Assembly: GCA_950022655.1 (NCBI GenBank)
Contig: OX465579.1
Location: 53,485,950-53,549,949 of the forward strand
Reading direction: 5' to 3'
DNA: 64,000 nt
Origin: Alentia gelatinosa
Taxonomy: Eukaryota; Annelida; Polychaeta; Phyllodocida; Polynoidae
Shown: positions 33,401 to 45,504 of the stretch, piece by piece
How positions within the stretch are numbered: the stretch's first letter is position 1
Layout of the letters: each line of letters begins with the position of its first letter
Notes under the pieces: generated by a model
What the model was told of the DNA's origin: nothing
The model's database searches: none
What the model saw: only the letters and a program-made list of their open reading frames with translations
Translations under genes and position numbers: made by a program

Positions 33401-35084
33401 TTTTAGCATTGGCCCAACCTAATGTCTATAGCCATGTGGAGTCGGCTGGAAAATCCCTAGCCGACGCAAAACTGATTCATTTGATTTTTTGAAGGTGGCC
33501 AATTGGCCGATGATGATGCCGTGAGCTTTCATAACATTTCATAACATTGAGTCTTATCTTTATTTACCTTATTTCTTCAATCAACCACAGTATTTCACGG
33601 AAATTTGACGATCTCTCGACATTCCCGTACAAAATCCAACATGGCGGCGTGCACTGGTCCGCTTGATACGCGGCTTTCGCGGGTTCAGAGCGCAGTAGTG
33701 TATCATGGCGCATTCGGCGCGCCACCTATTGGGTCAATGGAGAACTCGGCAGGCGCATTAGTCCAGCCAATGTCCACCAGACGCCAGCAGCATAACCGAC
33801 CGCGGCACTCGGTGGACTTGCTCGCTAGGCTCCCCCCAACCCCCCCAACCCACCCCCCCCTCCAGGGCCGTGTGTATGGCACGTGGACATCGGCGTGGCT
33901 AGAAATAACGATTTCAGTGGACCAGCACCAAGAATTTAGAGAATCTGGGACAGGTGGATGGCCAGCCTAGCCGAATATTGTCAGCTGGAGTCTCTGAGCG
34001 TTGGTTTGTTGGATCATGCTCTTAAGGGCATCTTCCATCAACCAGACGAAAACATGGTACAGCGCCCATATGGAGGTTGCTGGCAGATTTGGTCTATTTG
34101 AACCATCTGTAGGGTTGGTGGAATCACACACCAGACATTTCAGCAGGAGTCTGCACTCCTGCCAGATGTTCCAGCAGATGTCTATTCTAAGTTATGACAT
34201 CTGTTGAACGATATTGGGGGTCGTTGGAATGTCGCCTCACAGTTTTAGCATTGGCCCAACCTAATGTCTATAGCCATGTGGAGTCGGCTGGAAAATCCCT
34301 AGCCGACGCAAAACTGATTCATTTGATTTTTTGAAGGTGGCCAATTGGCCGATGATGATGCCGTGAGCTTTCATAACATTTCATAACATTGAGTCTTATC
34401 TTTATTTACCTTATTTCTTCAATCAACCACAGTATTTCACGGAAATTTGACGATCTCTCGACATTCCCGTACAAAATCCAACATGGCGGCGTGCACTGGT
34501 CCGCTTGATACGCGGCTTTCGCGGGTTCAGAGCGCAGTAGTGTATCATGGCGCATTCGGCGCGCCACCTATTGGGTCAATGGAGAACTCGGCAGGCGCAT
34601 TAGTCCAGCCAATGTCCACCAGACGCCAGCAGCATAACCGACCGCGGCACTCGGTGGACTTGCTCGCTAGGCTCCCCCCAACCCCCCCAACCCACCCCCC
34701 CTCCAGGGCCGTGTGTATGGCACGTGGACGTCGGCGTGGCTAGAAATAACGATTTCAGTGGACCAGCACCAAGAATTTAGAGAATCTGGGACAGGCGGAT
34801 GGCCAGCCTAGCCGAATATTGTCAGCTGGAGTCTCTGAGCGTTGATTTGTTGGATCATGCTCTTAAGGGCATCTTCCATCAACCAGACGAAAACATGGTA
34901 CAGCGCCCATATGGAGGTTGCTGGCAGATTTGGTCTATTTGAACCATCTGTAGGGTTGGTGGAATCACACACCAGACATTTCAGCAGGCGTAGGTACTCC
35001 TGCCAGATGTTCCAGCAGATATCTATTCTAAGTTATGACATCTGTTGAACGATATTGGGGGTCGTTGGAACGTCGCCTCACAGT
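33401..35084 (+). repeat. Recent 842-bp tandem duplication
   Basis: Unit 1 (33401-34242) and unit 2 (34243-35084) align end to end with a constant offset of 842. I count only about ten differences, one of them a 1-bp change in a C run. Each unit holds a CpG-rich core with an aacatggcggc motif (33638-33648 and 34480-34490) and an 85-codon shared open frame without a family motif. The near identity indicates a very recent event or ongoing homogenisation. Confidence 0.95.
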
Positions 35085-35394
35085 TGCTGAGCATCTGCTG
35101 GGGCCTCTGGCCATCTGCCAATTGACATGTGCTCACACGAACTGGATGTTTCCCAGCCTATGCTCCAACAACCCTCCACAAGATAGCGCCGGCCGAATAA
35201 CTGATTTATTGGCATTGTGTCTGCTGGAATTGGGATGCCGATGCATTTCAAGAGTACGACACACACCTGCGAGCTCTGCTGGGGCCTGCGGCGAGGGAAC
35301 GCCGTCAACATTGCGTGGCACACACCGGCGATAGCCGAAGCCGTGAACGGACATAGAAAATTCTGACACTTTCCGTATTTTCAGCAGAATTCTA

Positions 35395-35640
35395 GCACCA
35401 TAGTGTGCCATATACATTCATAACATCAATCCTTATCTTTATTTACCTTAATTGTTCGATTTAATGTGTAATTCTGCAGTTATTTGACATTCTCTGACTG
35501 TTCCCATACAAATCCTGACAAGGGGACACACCGCTCTGCTTGATACGCGACTTTCGCAGGTTTAGAGCTTGTGGTGTATCGCCGCACCCTGCGCCGCCTA
35601 TCGGCTTAGTGGAGAGCTCAATATTAACATGTGAAGTGTG
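35395..35640 (+). repeat. Older third copy of the duplicated unit
   Basis: Aligns with 33525-33760: a cttatctttatttacctta block, a gacattctctgac-ttccc block, a cttgatacgcgactttcgc block and a gcgccgcctat block keep order and spacing with many substitutions. The aacatggcggc motif is lost. Homology may extend to about 35960. Confidence 0.75.
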
Positions 35641-35773
35641 GCCAACATCCACGACGCGGCCCCACTGTCCGCACACCGCTGGTCTCTCTGAGGCATCTGG
35701 TGGGGTGTCGGCTTGAGGATCTGCTGGCACTTGGGGCCATCGTCTGAAACATCTGTTCGGTGGAAGCACATAT

Positions 35774-35813
35774 CAGACGCTCGTATGGCGACCACACGCC
35801 ATACAAGCGTCTG
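35774..35813. repeat. 17-bp hairpin
   Basis: cagacgctcgtatggcg pairs with cgccatacaagcgtctg with one mismatch and a 6-nt loop. Confidence 0.8.
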
Positions 35814-35977
35814 GCGGGTTTTTTTGGTGGAGCAGCGACACATTTTGAGGCAATTTGGTCAGACGTTTCAACTAAGATCTGTTGAAAGGTCGGCTGGAAT
35901 GTCTGTTTGCCTCAAAAAAGCGGTTGTTTGGTGGAAGTCCCCCTTTAGTAACCAGACAAACACACAAATGCACACCT

Positions 35978-36525
35978 ACTTTTGCAGGGTCAATATATGT
36001 CAAGCACCTAAGAGGCACTTTGGTCTGTATTGATTGGTTATGGTTGGCTGGGCACTCCTCAAAGACACTGAGACACTGGCCCTCTTCATGCTATTGACAC
36101 CACAGAGTTGGCCAGTAGATGGTGAAGGGTTAATGCTTGTAGCAGCTCAAAGTCTATACTAGGAGCAAATGGAATGTTCATCATAGATGAATGAGTGTGC
36201 AATTATACATGAATAACAATTAAACGGTTTGAGTTACATTCAGTCTATGGATAGTTTTCTGTAAGCTAATGGAACCCAGTCAACCTGTTATTTCTGCAAC
36301 TACATGAGTCTAGGATCCAAAAAATATCAAGCACCAATAGGTCAATGAGGTATTTCGGTCTCAAGTGATTGGTCATGGTCAGCTGAGCATGCCTCTAAGA
36401 CCCTGAGACACTGGCACCCTGCTCTTTTCACACTATTACAGTGAATAGCATGCAGATAGTGAAGGGATACTTTTCTGGCAGCACGCTGAAAGTGTACATA
36501 TATGTGACCACTCTAACCTGTTGGC
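35978..36525 (+). repeat. Dispersed repeat, one partial and one fuller copy
   Basis: The block from about 35978 (tcaagcacctaagaggcact, then acactgagacactggc) recurs at about 36330-36430, so the unit is partly tandem. The fuller copy (36155-36525) is homologous to 44735-45085: tgttcatca-gatgaatgag, tctaggatccaaa, atatcaagcacca and gagacactggcaccct match in order. Noncoding. Confidence 0.7.
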
Positions 36526-36986
36526 CTATAGATGATGCATATATAGGCGTGCAAGCACGCTCTAATAACCCTCAATAGAATGTATGTAGCGTAGAAATAT
36601 ATGTGGTTATCACCCCCATTTCAAAATGACAAATATATGTATTTCATAAACTCTCAATTATCTGTATTTAGGGTCAATATATGTATTATTGAGCGCAGGA
36701 AATCGCGCTCATATACGTCATCTAGAGAGGTTAGAATGCTCACACAGGCTTTCAGCTTACTGCAGAGAATCTAACAGTTCGCTATCAATGTCCCAACTAT
36801 AAAGGCCTGGGTAAATGAGCAGGGGTCCAGTATCCCAGTCTGACCATGTCCCTGCCCCACTACCGACTTGGATCCTTTAAATAGAACTTTCAAGGCTGGG
36901 TGACGTGTGAATGTGTGTGCAGTGCGGTGTAGGAAATCAACAGAAATCACATATTAACTAAGAATCAACCTGAAGAAATTATCTCA

Positions 36987-37415
36987 ATGGACCATGATAA
37001 AAGTGCAGAATATATGGATGTTCCAGAAGATACCCCATCTGAAGATGTCAAAAGAACTCTTAGAAGTGGAGGGAAAAGAGATGACAAATATGTTAGTAAG
37101 AGGACTATCAAGAGCACTAATAGTACTCCAAATGAAGTACCCTCAAGCCAAACAAACATGAGTGCATCAAGCGCTAAGGGGCCATCAGAGAGCAAACTGA
37201 GTGGCATAGCTGACCTATTAGCCAGAGAACTAGGGCAGTTAACCAAGACCCTCAATGAAAAATTCAGTCACAACCATGACAAGTTGAATGGGATCCGTGG
37301 TATGCTAGACCAGGCACAAGTCAAAATTGAAAACGTTAGCCAACAAATGACAAACACTTCAAAAGAAATATGCTTATGTATTGATAAAGTAAAAAAGAAA
37401 TCACATGATAACTAG
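36987..37415 (+). CDS. Hypothetical 142-aa hydrophilic protein, coiled-coil-like
   Basis: The ATG has the context tctcaATGG, and the frame runs 142 codons to TAG. The N-terminal 75 residues are rich in Lys, Ser, Thr and acidic residues (disordered). Residues from about 75 to 135 contain spaced Leu, Ile, Val and Met (IADLLARELGQLTKTLNEKF, MLDQAQVKIENVSQQM), compatible with a short coiled coil. There is no signal peptide or zinc knuckle. A disordered head plus coiled coil resembles ORF1 proteins of some non-LTR elements, but no reverse transcriptase follows, and a single-exon gene fragment is equally possible. Confidence 0.35.
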   Translation: MDHDKSAEYMDVPEDTPSEDVKRTLRSGGKRDDKYVSKRTIKSTNSTPNEVPSSQTNMSASSAKGPSESKLSGIADLLARELGQLTKTLNEKFSHNHDKLNGIRGMLDQAQVKIENVSQQMTNTSKEICLCIDKVKKKSHDN

Positions 37416-40400
37416 TGATGGCGATTGAATGGCTGAAACCCCGTACGTCACAGTGTGACATATGGCTATAAATACGACATGGATAGGAACAGGCGGCACA
37501 GGAGATGCCCCAAAGGGTATGTAATACTATATAATTACATAGTTGATGGACAAACTACATTACATCCAGATCCAGAATTCCATGTCCATAACCGTCATGG
37601 TCATGGACTTCTATCCTCGTTCAGATCCATATTGCTTCCATTTATTAAAATAACAATAAAGTAGCAGTCTGCAGTATATAATCAGAATGCTCTTAACAGA
37701 AGCATACATCACAGGTGCAGAAAATAGGTCCTAGGACATCGTAGTCTAGAGAGATGTTATATCTACCAGAAGTCAATCAGACAGTATTGAGCTGATTATC
37801 ATTGGAATACAACACTGTAATATAGAGAAGATAATGTATCTTGAAAGGGACAACCTGCTGGGTGCTAAACACAATATTCATTGGAGGGGCGCATCAACTG
37901 CACCCAAGGGAAGGCGGTAAAGTACCCCAATTGGCACATTGTGCTTTTACCTGCCTGGATAACTGTGTTCTCGGCAACCCCTGGGTCATCAGAGTACGGC
38001 ACTGCAGAGGGAGCGCTTGGAACAAGGTAGATAAGTGCCTTCAACCATTGTCAATACCGCTGCCCTGGCCGACACCTTCACACACCGGAATGATTGCTGG
38101 CTTCCTGCACGTTATTGGTGCTCTGAACTCACGTGACGACCCAAGTAATTCTCGACAACTTCTCATATCTTACATCAAATTTGCAGTTTACGGAATGTTA
38201 CATTCTTGTAAATGGAAGCAGGCTCACCGTTGACGTTGTCTTTGCATTGTAAGTAAGATGGCATAGTGTTGTTTTTCAAAACGTCTATTTCAGTCCTATT
38301 TCAAAACTAGGATCTAATGCCATTTCCATTTATAATGGAAGAGCGTGGTACACCTAAATTCCTTCATCAAAAAAAGATAGAGAATATCATAAGAAATTAT
38401 GTGTTTGAGCCATTTGTAATTGATCAAGAGTCAAGGTTCAAGAATGTTTCAATAAACCTATAGAATGGATTCAATAGCTGTTCTCAATTATCATCAACAG
38501 GAATATCAATCAAGATATTGAAATTTATATGTATGAATAAATGGAAACTGGCTACTTAATGAAACTAATTGCTGCTATAAAAATTAGTATCCTCATACAT
38601 CAAAATGTTTCTTAAATCAAGTTATATATGGGTCTGAGTGTTATAGTGGATGAAGAAGTGTGTGTGTGTGTGTGTGTGGAGGGGGGATGGTGCTAATATT
38701 GAGTGACTTGGTTGAGTCAGTCTAGAGTCATATGCCTACACTTTCGCCAACGCCATACCTCCTTGCTGGGTCTAATAAGCATTTGTGCGTCTCTAATTCA
38801 TCATGGCCGTATGGCCTTTCAAAGGTTTCTTATACATACCAAGCACTTAGGTTTTTCAGACCAAAACGCCTCGTTCCGTACGAATCGTAAATTATCATCT
38901 CGTTTTGCAGCTTGTACAGCATGGTCAGGACATTCTATATAAGTATGTGCTTTAGATTCGTCATATGGCAGTTCGTGTCGGGTAGGAACACCAGGGTATA
39001 GTTAAACGAAATATATACAAAGTTTGAAGCCAGAGTGTGCTGTTCAACGCATTGTACGTAGCATGTCACACACTGAGGTGAGATGGTCGTGTGATGCAAG
39101 TATGTAACACAGTGGTAGTTAAGAGGAGACTTCTTTAAGAAAGTACATTTGTGGTAAACTATATTAGGTACTATATTTAATCATTTTGACCCTTTTTGTA
39201 AACTGGAACTAGCGTAACACATACACATACAGTAGAATCCCGTTCAACTGACTCGTTCTCGGATCGGCAAGTATCTGCGTGGTGGAATACCCCCGCCCAC
39301 GAGATCGGGCGTGCTTTGCAATGCTACGCCAAGCTCTGGCTGCATCAAAGGGATGCCAGGTATGGAATATGTTACTTGTCTGGTGGAAGTCTATAGGAGA
39401 AACCAATGTGAGAGGTGAGACGTAGCCAATAGGCCATACATTTGATCGAATGCTGTGTGTGAAAATTTTCAAAACTGACATATTGCTTAGAATTCATACC
39501 ATTATGATAGCATCGTTCCATAAAAATATGGTCTTGATTAAGTGACATGAATTAGTCGTCAGTTGGGTGACTACTGAAAAATGAACCAATGAGAAATTGT
39601 ACGACTAAATCATAATAGAAGGAGAGTCTTCCCTGGCAATCTATATACGACCGGGACATTCTTGCGGTCCATCAAGTCCATTATTTTCGGCATTTGGTAA
39701 ATACATGTACAAGTAAATTGAAAAAACTCATTTGTCTCATTTCAGCTATACCTATCGATATTTCGGGCGCTAACCGTTTACATCTATTGACAAGTACTTC
39801 TCTTCACCACATAGTATTCTTCCTCTACCACATCAATCACAAACTGATGAATTTCTCGCAATAGACCAATCATGGTCTGTAGGCACAGTTGTCCTGTCGA
39901 TTCCGTTGCCGTGCTATCTGCTCACTGCTCGTGTGAGCAGTGAGGAAATGAGTGATTCCCTGAGTGGGTAATCCGGGGAAGTTGGATGCTCACACGACAG
40001 GTGGTGGCCTCTGTGGGCTGATCGGTCTCCGGTCGACCAGAGCGTAGACTGAATTAATGAGGAGACCTCAACACATTGTCCCACACTGCAGGGAGACGTT
40101 GGCCTTTCCAAGAGATGCTCGACTAATTCTGATCACGCCTTGAGGAGTAGACAGGGACGGGTCAAGGTCAAGTAGAAGTAATTTCAAGGCCAACCCGATT
40201 TTACAGGAGATAGGTCATACACACTGTTTGGTTAGATAGGATGTGACAGGATCGTGTTACATGTATATATGTGAAACATACCTACTCTATTTCAAAGGAG
40301 AGGTATTAATCCTAAATGAAATGGAGATAAGGTTACCTATAAACAGATCCATCTGAACGAGGGATTCCTTCTAATGGTCTAGTAGACTATTTGATTTCTT

Positions 40401-42865
40401 CATTAAAAACGTTCATTGATGCTTGAATGTATGATATTTAGCACATTCAATGGTAGAGATCAATTTTAGAGGTGGACTCCATCTGGAAAAAGTGTTGTTT
40501 CCGGTTACCATGGCTATAATACATGGTGAGTGTTGTTTGTAGTTCCATTCATAATTCATCTTGTTCTAATAATTACATTGTTTCCATGATTGATGTGCTT
40601 GTTTGGCAACAATATATTCATAAATTACTATAATATATAACACCCATCTTAATAATTTGTGGTGACATACATAGTAAAGCCTGAGTGCCTGGTGCAGACT
40701 ATATGTGGTCTTCTAGACGCCTTTCAGTCTCGCAGTGAGTATTAGCAGCAAGCCGCTCAGACCAGGCCCAATAAGCGGCTGATGGGCGCGCAGTGTGGAC
40801 ATTGAGGAGTTACAATGACATTGGCCGACCTCTGACCCCTGAACGCACTGCCACCTCTGGACTCTACCATCCGGGAGAAAACCGAATCAGGAGGCAGGAT
40901 TGAATTTGGTTCCTTCATATCATGTACTACGCCTCCCTTCTTTTTACATTTCCGCCGAGTTCTGGGCACATTGATAAGGTTTACGATATTTTTATATCGA
41001 CGAAAGTTGCAGGCTGAGGTGTCATATTTTTGTGTATTACATAGTGGCAAGATCGAATACGGCAAAGCACAGGCATCGGAATGCCGGCATCCAGACAGAG
41101 CACCCCGGTGTTTATCTGCTAATATCGCAAGAGATGTTCAAGCAAAAAACAGAGAAAATATAATCAACTGCACCGTGAAAAATGATGGAACGAAATCAAA
41201 TCACTCGCTCTGCAGGCGATGGCAGTAATGCCCTGAGATTTTCAGATTCTTAAATAATTCACTTAAATCTTCAGGAACTTGTGGTTCCATATTGGCTCCG
41301 GTGCCAGCGCGAAGCACAAGCGTAAAGCTTAAATTGATCCCATAATACTTGAGGGTCAGTCCTACAATCCTGCGGACACTGGTGGCCGAACTGGCCACTT
41401 CTGGCTTATAGGTTCAGTGAAGGAAATCATTTTATGGAACTTCATCATCAGATAAACACTTGTAATCCTGTGGTAAAACCGATTATACGAATAATGCAAT
41501 GTCTTTCTGATAAACTCCTGAAAGAGCATTTCTAATGAAATCATGTTCTATAGCAATGATCAGTGTATAGAAAAATAAGAGTATCTATGGTATTATCCTA
41601 AGAGTACATGGTATAGGAAAATGCATTGTGATTTCTGCAACACATTATGACGACATCCATAGTAATCCCTCCGATCAATATGATATCAAATCAGGATTTC
41701 CATAGCTTTCTGCCTCAATAGGCTGAAAAGGTCAAGCATTTGAATGCATTGTATAACATGCTACAGCAACTAGAGGACTCTCCTCATGTTCGTATCTTTG
41801 TAACACAAGTGAATAATCGAGAAAACATGCCACAGAGAGCAAGTTGAAAAGTCTTCAAATTGTCATTCTATGTCCCAGTTGGTTTCATTGCACCGAAAGG
41901 GAATAAATATAGTGTCACTGATGGCAATCGATAAAGCAAAAGGATATGTAATGGAGAGTGGAATTCTGCATATCAAAATGTAGCAGCAGCTGCCAAGTAC
42001 CCTGGGATATAGTCTGTAAAGCAAGTCTCACTATCTTTTTTCCCTTCTGTCTTCAGACCAAGCAACTGAAGCCTAGACGTTAGTCGGCGAGCATTCGGCA
42101 GACCTATAGGACTGGTCATTATGGTCAGTTATTTATGTAGGGGTAGAGTGGCAGCCCGCAGATCGATTGGTAGCCTGCTGTCTCCCGCAACGAGTATAAA
42201 ACCTGCTCCATTCTGCGCATATTCAAAATGTCCAGCTGTTCAATTGTCGTTCTGCCATTTATCTCACACAATAAAGCAACAAACCCTACTCTTACATGAT
42301 CATCACGAACGGTTACTTTCCCTTCTGACAGAAATTCCATCGTACTATCTTGTTGTTAAGATAACTATATGTGACCTTCGAGGTAATCAAATATCACCAT
42401 CTTCAGGAGATCAGAGCAAATAATGTGCATCTGATTGTTGCTCACATGGAAAATGTACTTTTGGTATCATTCTACCCGCACAGTGGATCTAATATACATT
42501 CCATATAAACCCGTGTTCAAAGAAGTAACCATGTATTAGAGCTGTGAATAACATATCTTATTATCTTTTATGATAATCGGTTACATTCCTGTCAGTGAAA
42601 AACTAAAGAAACACCCAAAATGCCCTACCCTTATGGATTGACCTCCCTATAGGACGCAAATAGATAGGTCCATTGGTCTTCCTAATGCGTTTAGTTTCTT
42701 CCACACAGAAAATGGCAAGTATGCCCAATTACAATATCACGTTCGATATCTTTAACAAGCATTCTATGTGTAGAATGCATTGCATTCTTTATACATGAAG
42801 TAAAATCATCTATAAATGGGGTGTGGAATGCAGTGGAAACTGCTGCGGATACTTGATGATTATCA
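37416..42865. other. About 5.4 kb without a recognised gene
   Basis: AT-rich DNA with a (GT)n run at 38658-38678. At 39231-39270 an isolated cagtagaatcccgttcaact sequence resembles one end of a pogo/Tigger-type element, with no partner found. A small hairpin (ctcactgct / agcagtgag) lies near 39921-39942. Open frames lack motifs. Confidence 0.35.
38658..38678 (+). repeat. (GT)n microsatellite
   Basis: About ten GT units followed by a G-rich stretch. Confidence 0.9.
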
Positions 42866-42958
42866 TTTATCACCTACATCCTATGCCCACTCTGCTCCAA
42901 CCCCTTGCTTAATAACTAATGGCCACACCGACGTCTGCCTCCCTCCCCTGGCGGGGGC

Positions 42959-43096
42959 ATGGCTGACCAGTCTCCCCCTGGAGACGCAACAAACGGGCAG
43001 GACGAGGCCAGCGCCTACCTCCTTTTGACGATCTCCACTTCCGGGGATGTCTCCTGGGAAAGGGCGATTCTGATTGGCCAGATAGAGGCCACGTGA
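42959..43096 (+). CDS. Small 45-codon ORF in a CpG-rich patch
   Basis: The ATG lies in a good context (gggcATGGCT) within a GC- and CpG-rich island (about 42885-43180) that also carries an attggcc CCAAT box. The frame reads MADQSPPGDATNGQDEASAY, then LLLTISTSGDVSWERAILIG, and ends after QIEAT at a TGA; the same frame stays open beyond the stop. It could be a first exon or a decayed retroelement piece. Overlapping frames are open on the minus strand too. No family recognised. Confidence 0.2.
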   Translation: MADQSPPGDATNGQDEASAYLLLTISTSGDVSWERAILIGQIEAT

Positions 43097-43675
43097 CCGG
43101 CGGATCAACAAGCCGCGTGGCGGCGCTACATACATCCGGCGTCATTGGATCAGATAGGCTCGGTGGCGATGACATTGCGGAGAAGGAAGAGAAGAGAAGG
43201 AAAATGAAGGGGGGAGGAGACAGGAAAGAAAAGAGTGGAGATATAAGAGGGATCTGGATGGGAGATCAAGGCAGGGACAAAGAGACTCACAATATCGGTG
43301 TTTGCAGCCTTGTCTCCAGTTGTATATGTAAAGTATTTGGAAACCTTCTGAGATCTTAGCCTAACATGAACTGAAAGTGAAAGGAAACACACCCAGTCGG
43401 TCTGTGGGCTGGAAAGAGTGGATAAGGGAATAACTAACTGAGGGTGAATGTAGATTGGGAGATAGGGACTGGAGCCGTGGGATTCGTGGCGGCGACCATT
43501 CACATTGACAGTTGTGTCTTTATGGAAAACGTTTTAGGCATGTGCCTATTTCATAGCAAGAAACCAATCATTGTACCATAACCCTACGTTCATTCAGTAT
43601 TTCTGATTCTTGAGATGATGAGGCACGGAATATATATACGAAGTGTTCGTATTGGTTTCTCACATGTAATAGACT

Positions 43676-43721
43676 GAGCTGTTTCAAAACGTGGGTTAAG
43701 TCTATGGTTTTGAAACAGCTC
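43676..43721. repeat. Perfect 15-bp hairpin with MITE terminus
   Basis: gagctgtttcaaaac (43676-43690) and gttttgaaacagctc (43707-43721) are exact complements around a 16-nt loop. The arm matches the terminus of the MITE at 23542-23774 and is followed by the same ccctgg, so this looks like a deletion-derived member of that family. Confidence 0.7.
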
Positions 43722-44254
43722 CCTGGACGAGAGCAATGAATATCGTGCATTTATGGTCTAACAATTCGTCTAGGAATTATCATATTCTTCAAAATCTATG
43801 GAAATATAAGGAAGTGATAAATCCTTTTCTGTTTTTGTGTTATAATATTTCGCTATCTTGTACTTTGTTAGTTGTTGAGGTTGACATGCTGAGCTTAGTG
43901 ATATAGGATCATCACCCAATGGAATGATCTCTCACTTTGAATATAAATTGTCTATAATGTTCTATAGACACTACCCTGTGATGAATGAAAACCCAGACCT
44001 CTTGGTAAAATAATTGTTTCCTCTAAGAAACTTTCTCCACGTTGCACAAATACTACAATATATACATACTGTATGAATGAACAGAAAATATGTGTTATAG
44101 AAATAAATAGACCTATTATAACTGTAGCGTACCACTGGTCGCTGAAAGTCAGTCAACCAATGGCTTGAGACTAAAGTCGCTACCCCATGCTTACCGCTCC
44201 AGCAAGGGTGGGTTCGGAATGAACCACTGGAAAGGGCAGGGAGATGCGGGATCT

Positions 44255-44598
44255 CCAACCTATCACTACCGGTGGACACAAAACCAGACTCTTGACTATT
44301 TCAATACACAGGCTTTTATTCTATATAAAGGTTACAGTATGTTAGTGCTACGGGGCACCAACTAATGCGGGAAGAAATTCTGGTCTCTTCACCGTTGAAA
44401 GGTTCCGAAACAACCTTACCAACGTATGAGGCTACAGGCGTTCACTCGATTGAGAGGCACCGCGTGAAGTCCTGTCAGTCTTATATACTGACTGAGTTAC
44501 GTAATGCGGGCGACCCCATAGTATTTGCATACACGGGTCTGCCGGCTTTAACGCACAGCAGGGATCGGCACTCGCGCCATCTAGCGTAAAGTGAAACA
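44255..44598 (-). repeat. Candidate solo LTR (minus strand)
   Basis: Read on the minus strand, the segment starts tgtttcac. It has a strong TATA box (agtatataagactgac, near 44484), then an AATAAA signal at 44314-44319, and a U5-like tail. A ttggagatcccgc leader of the kind that follows LTRs in Gypsy-group elements comes after. TATA and poly(A) signals about 170 bp apart in the same orientation fit a U3-R-U5 layout. No internal coding region adjoins it. The exact 3' border is uncertain. Confidence 0.4.
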
Positions 44599-44734
44599 AC
44601 GCTGCTCAACTACCCTGACCTCTACATATGGTTGTCACCTACTCAGTATGTCTCTCAGCTTGAACAAGGAACTAGCTGGGATTGCCTAGATTTCTCAGCA
44701 TACTGGTTTCTGCGCATACCTACTTGTTACCTAG

Positions 44735-45085
44735 AACTAGGTGCAAATAGTATGTTCATCATTGATGAATGAGCGTGCTATTATAGATTAATAACAATAG
44801 AAAGGTTTGGGTTACATTCAGTATATGGATCGTTTCCTGTAACCCACTTGCACCCAGTCGACTTGCCATTTTTTCAACTGCCTAGTCTAGGATCCAAATA
44901 TATCAAGCACCAGTAGGTCAATCAGATATTTTGGTCTCGGGTGATTATTCAAGGTCAGTTGGGACAATACTAATACACTGAGACACTGGCACCCTATTAC
45001 TTTGCCAGTATCACAGTGATTGGCATGTAGTTAATGAAGGGATAATGTTTTTACAGTAGACTGGAAGCCTATACGTGACCCCTCT
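44735..45085 (+). repeat. Dispersed repeat, second copy
   Basis: Homologous to 36155-36525 in the same orientation, with conserved block order and moderate divergence. No ORF. Confidence 0.7.
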
Positions 45086-45504
45086 AGCCTTTAGTCAATT
45101 CATTGTAGTACGAAAATGACGAGTACACTGGAGTAAGGTACATACCCCCTTCACACTGGCGCCATCTTGTAATGGCCGACATGTAGGTTACACCAGAATG
45201 AGGCGATAGGCTCTGGCATGTAGCAACCACACTGCAGCAAGCGCCTAATACTATAATAATAAAAATATAAATCACTCTTCTGTCACAAATAAACGGCCAA
45301 ATTTTATAATTAAAAAAATTGTTAGAAAGCTGAGACTTGGGCCTATCTACTCGTATATGTATGATATATCTGTATCATGGATAAGATTTCCTGTCATAGA
45401 TTGAACATCGGAATTGTTTATGTAAAAAACACTAAAATATTTTACCTTCCTGTTTTCACAGTGATTTAATGAAAAATCTATCGCGATGACCTATAGAAAT
45501 AAAC

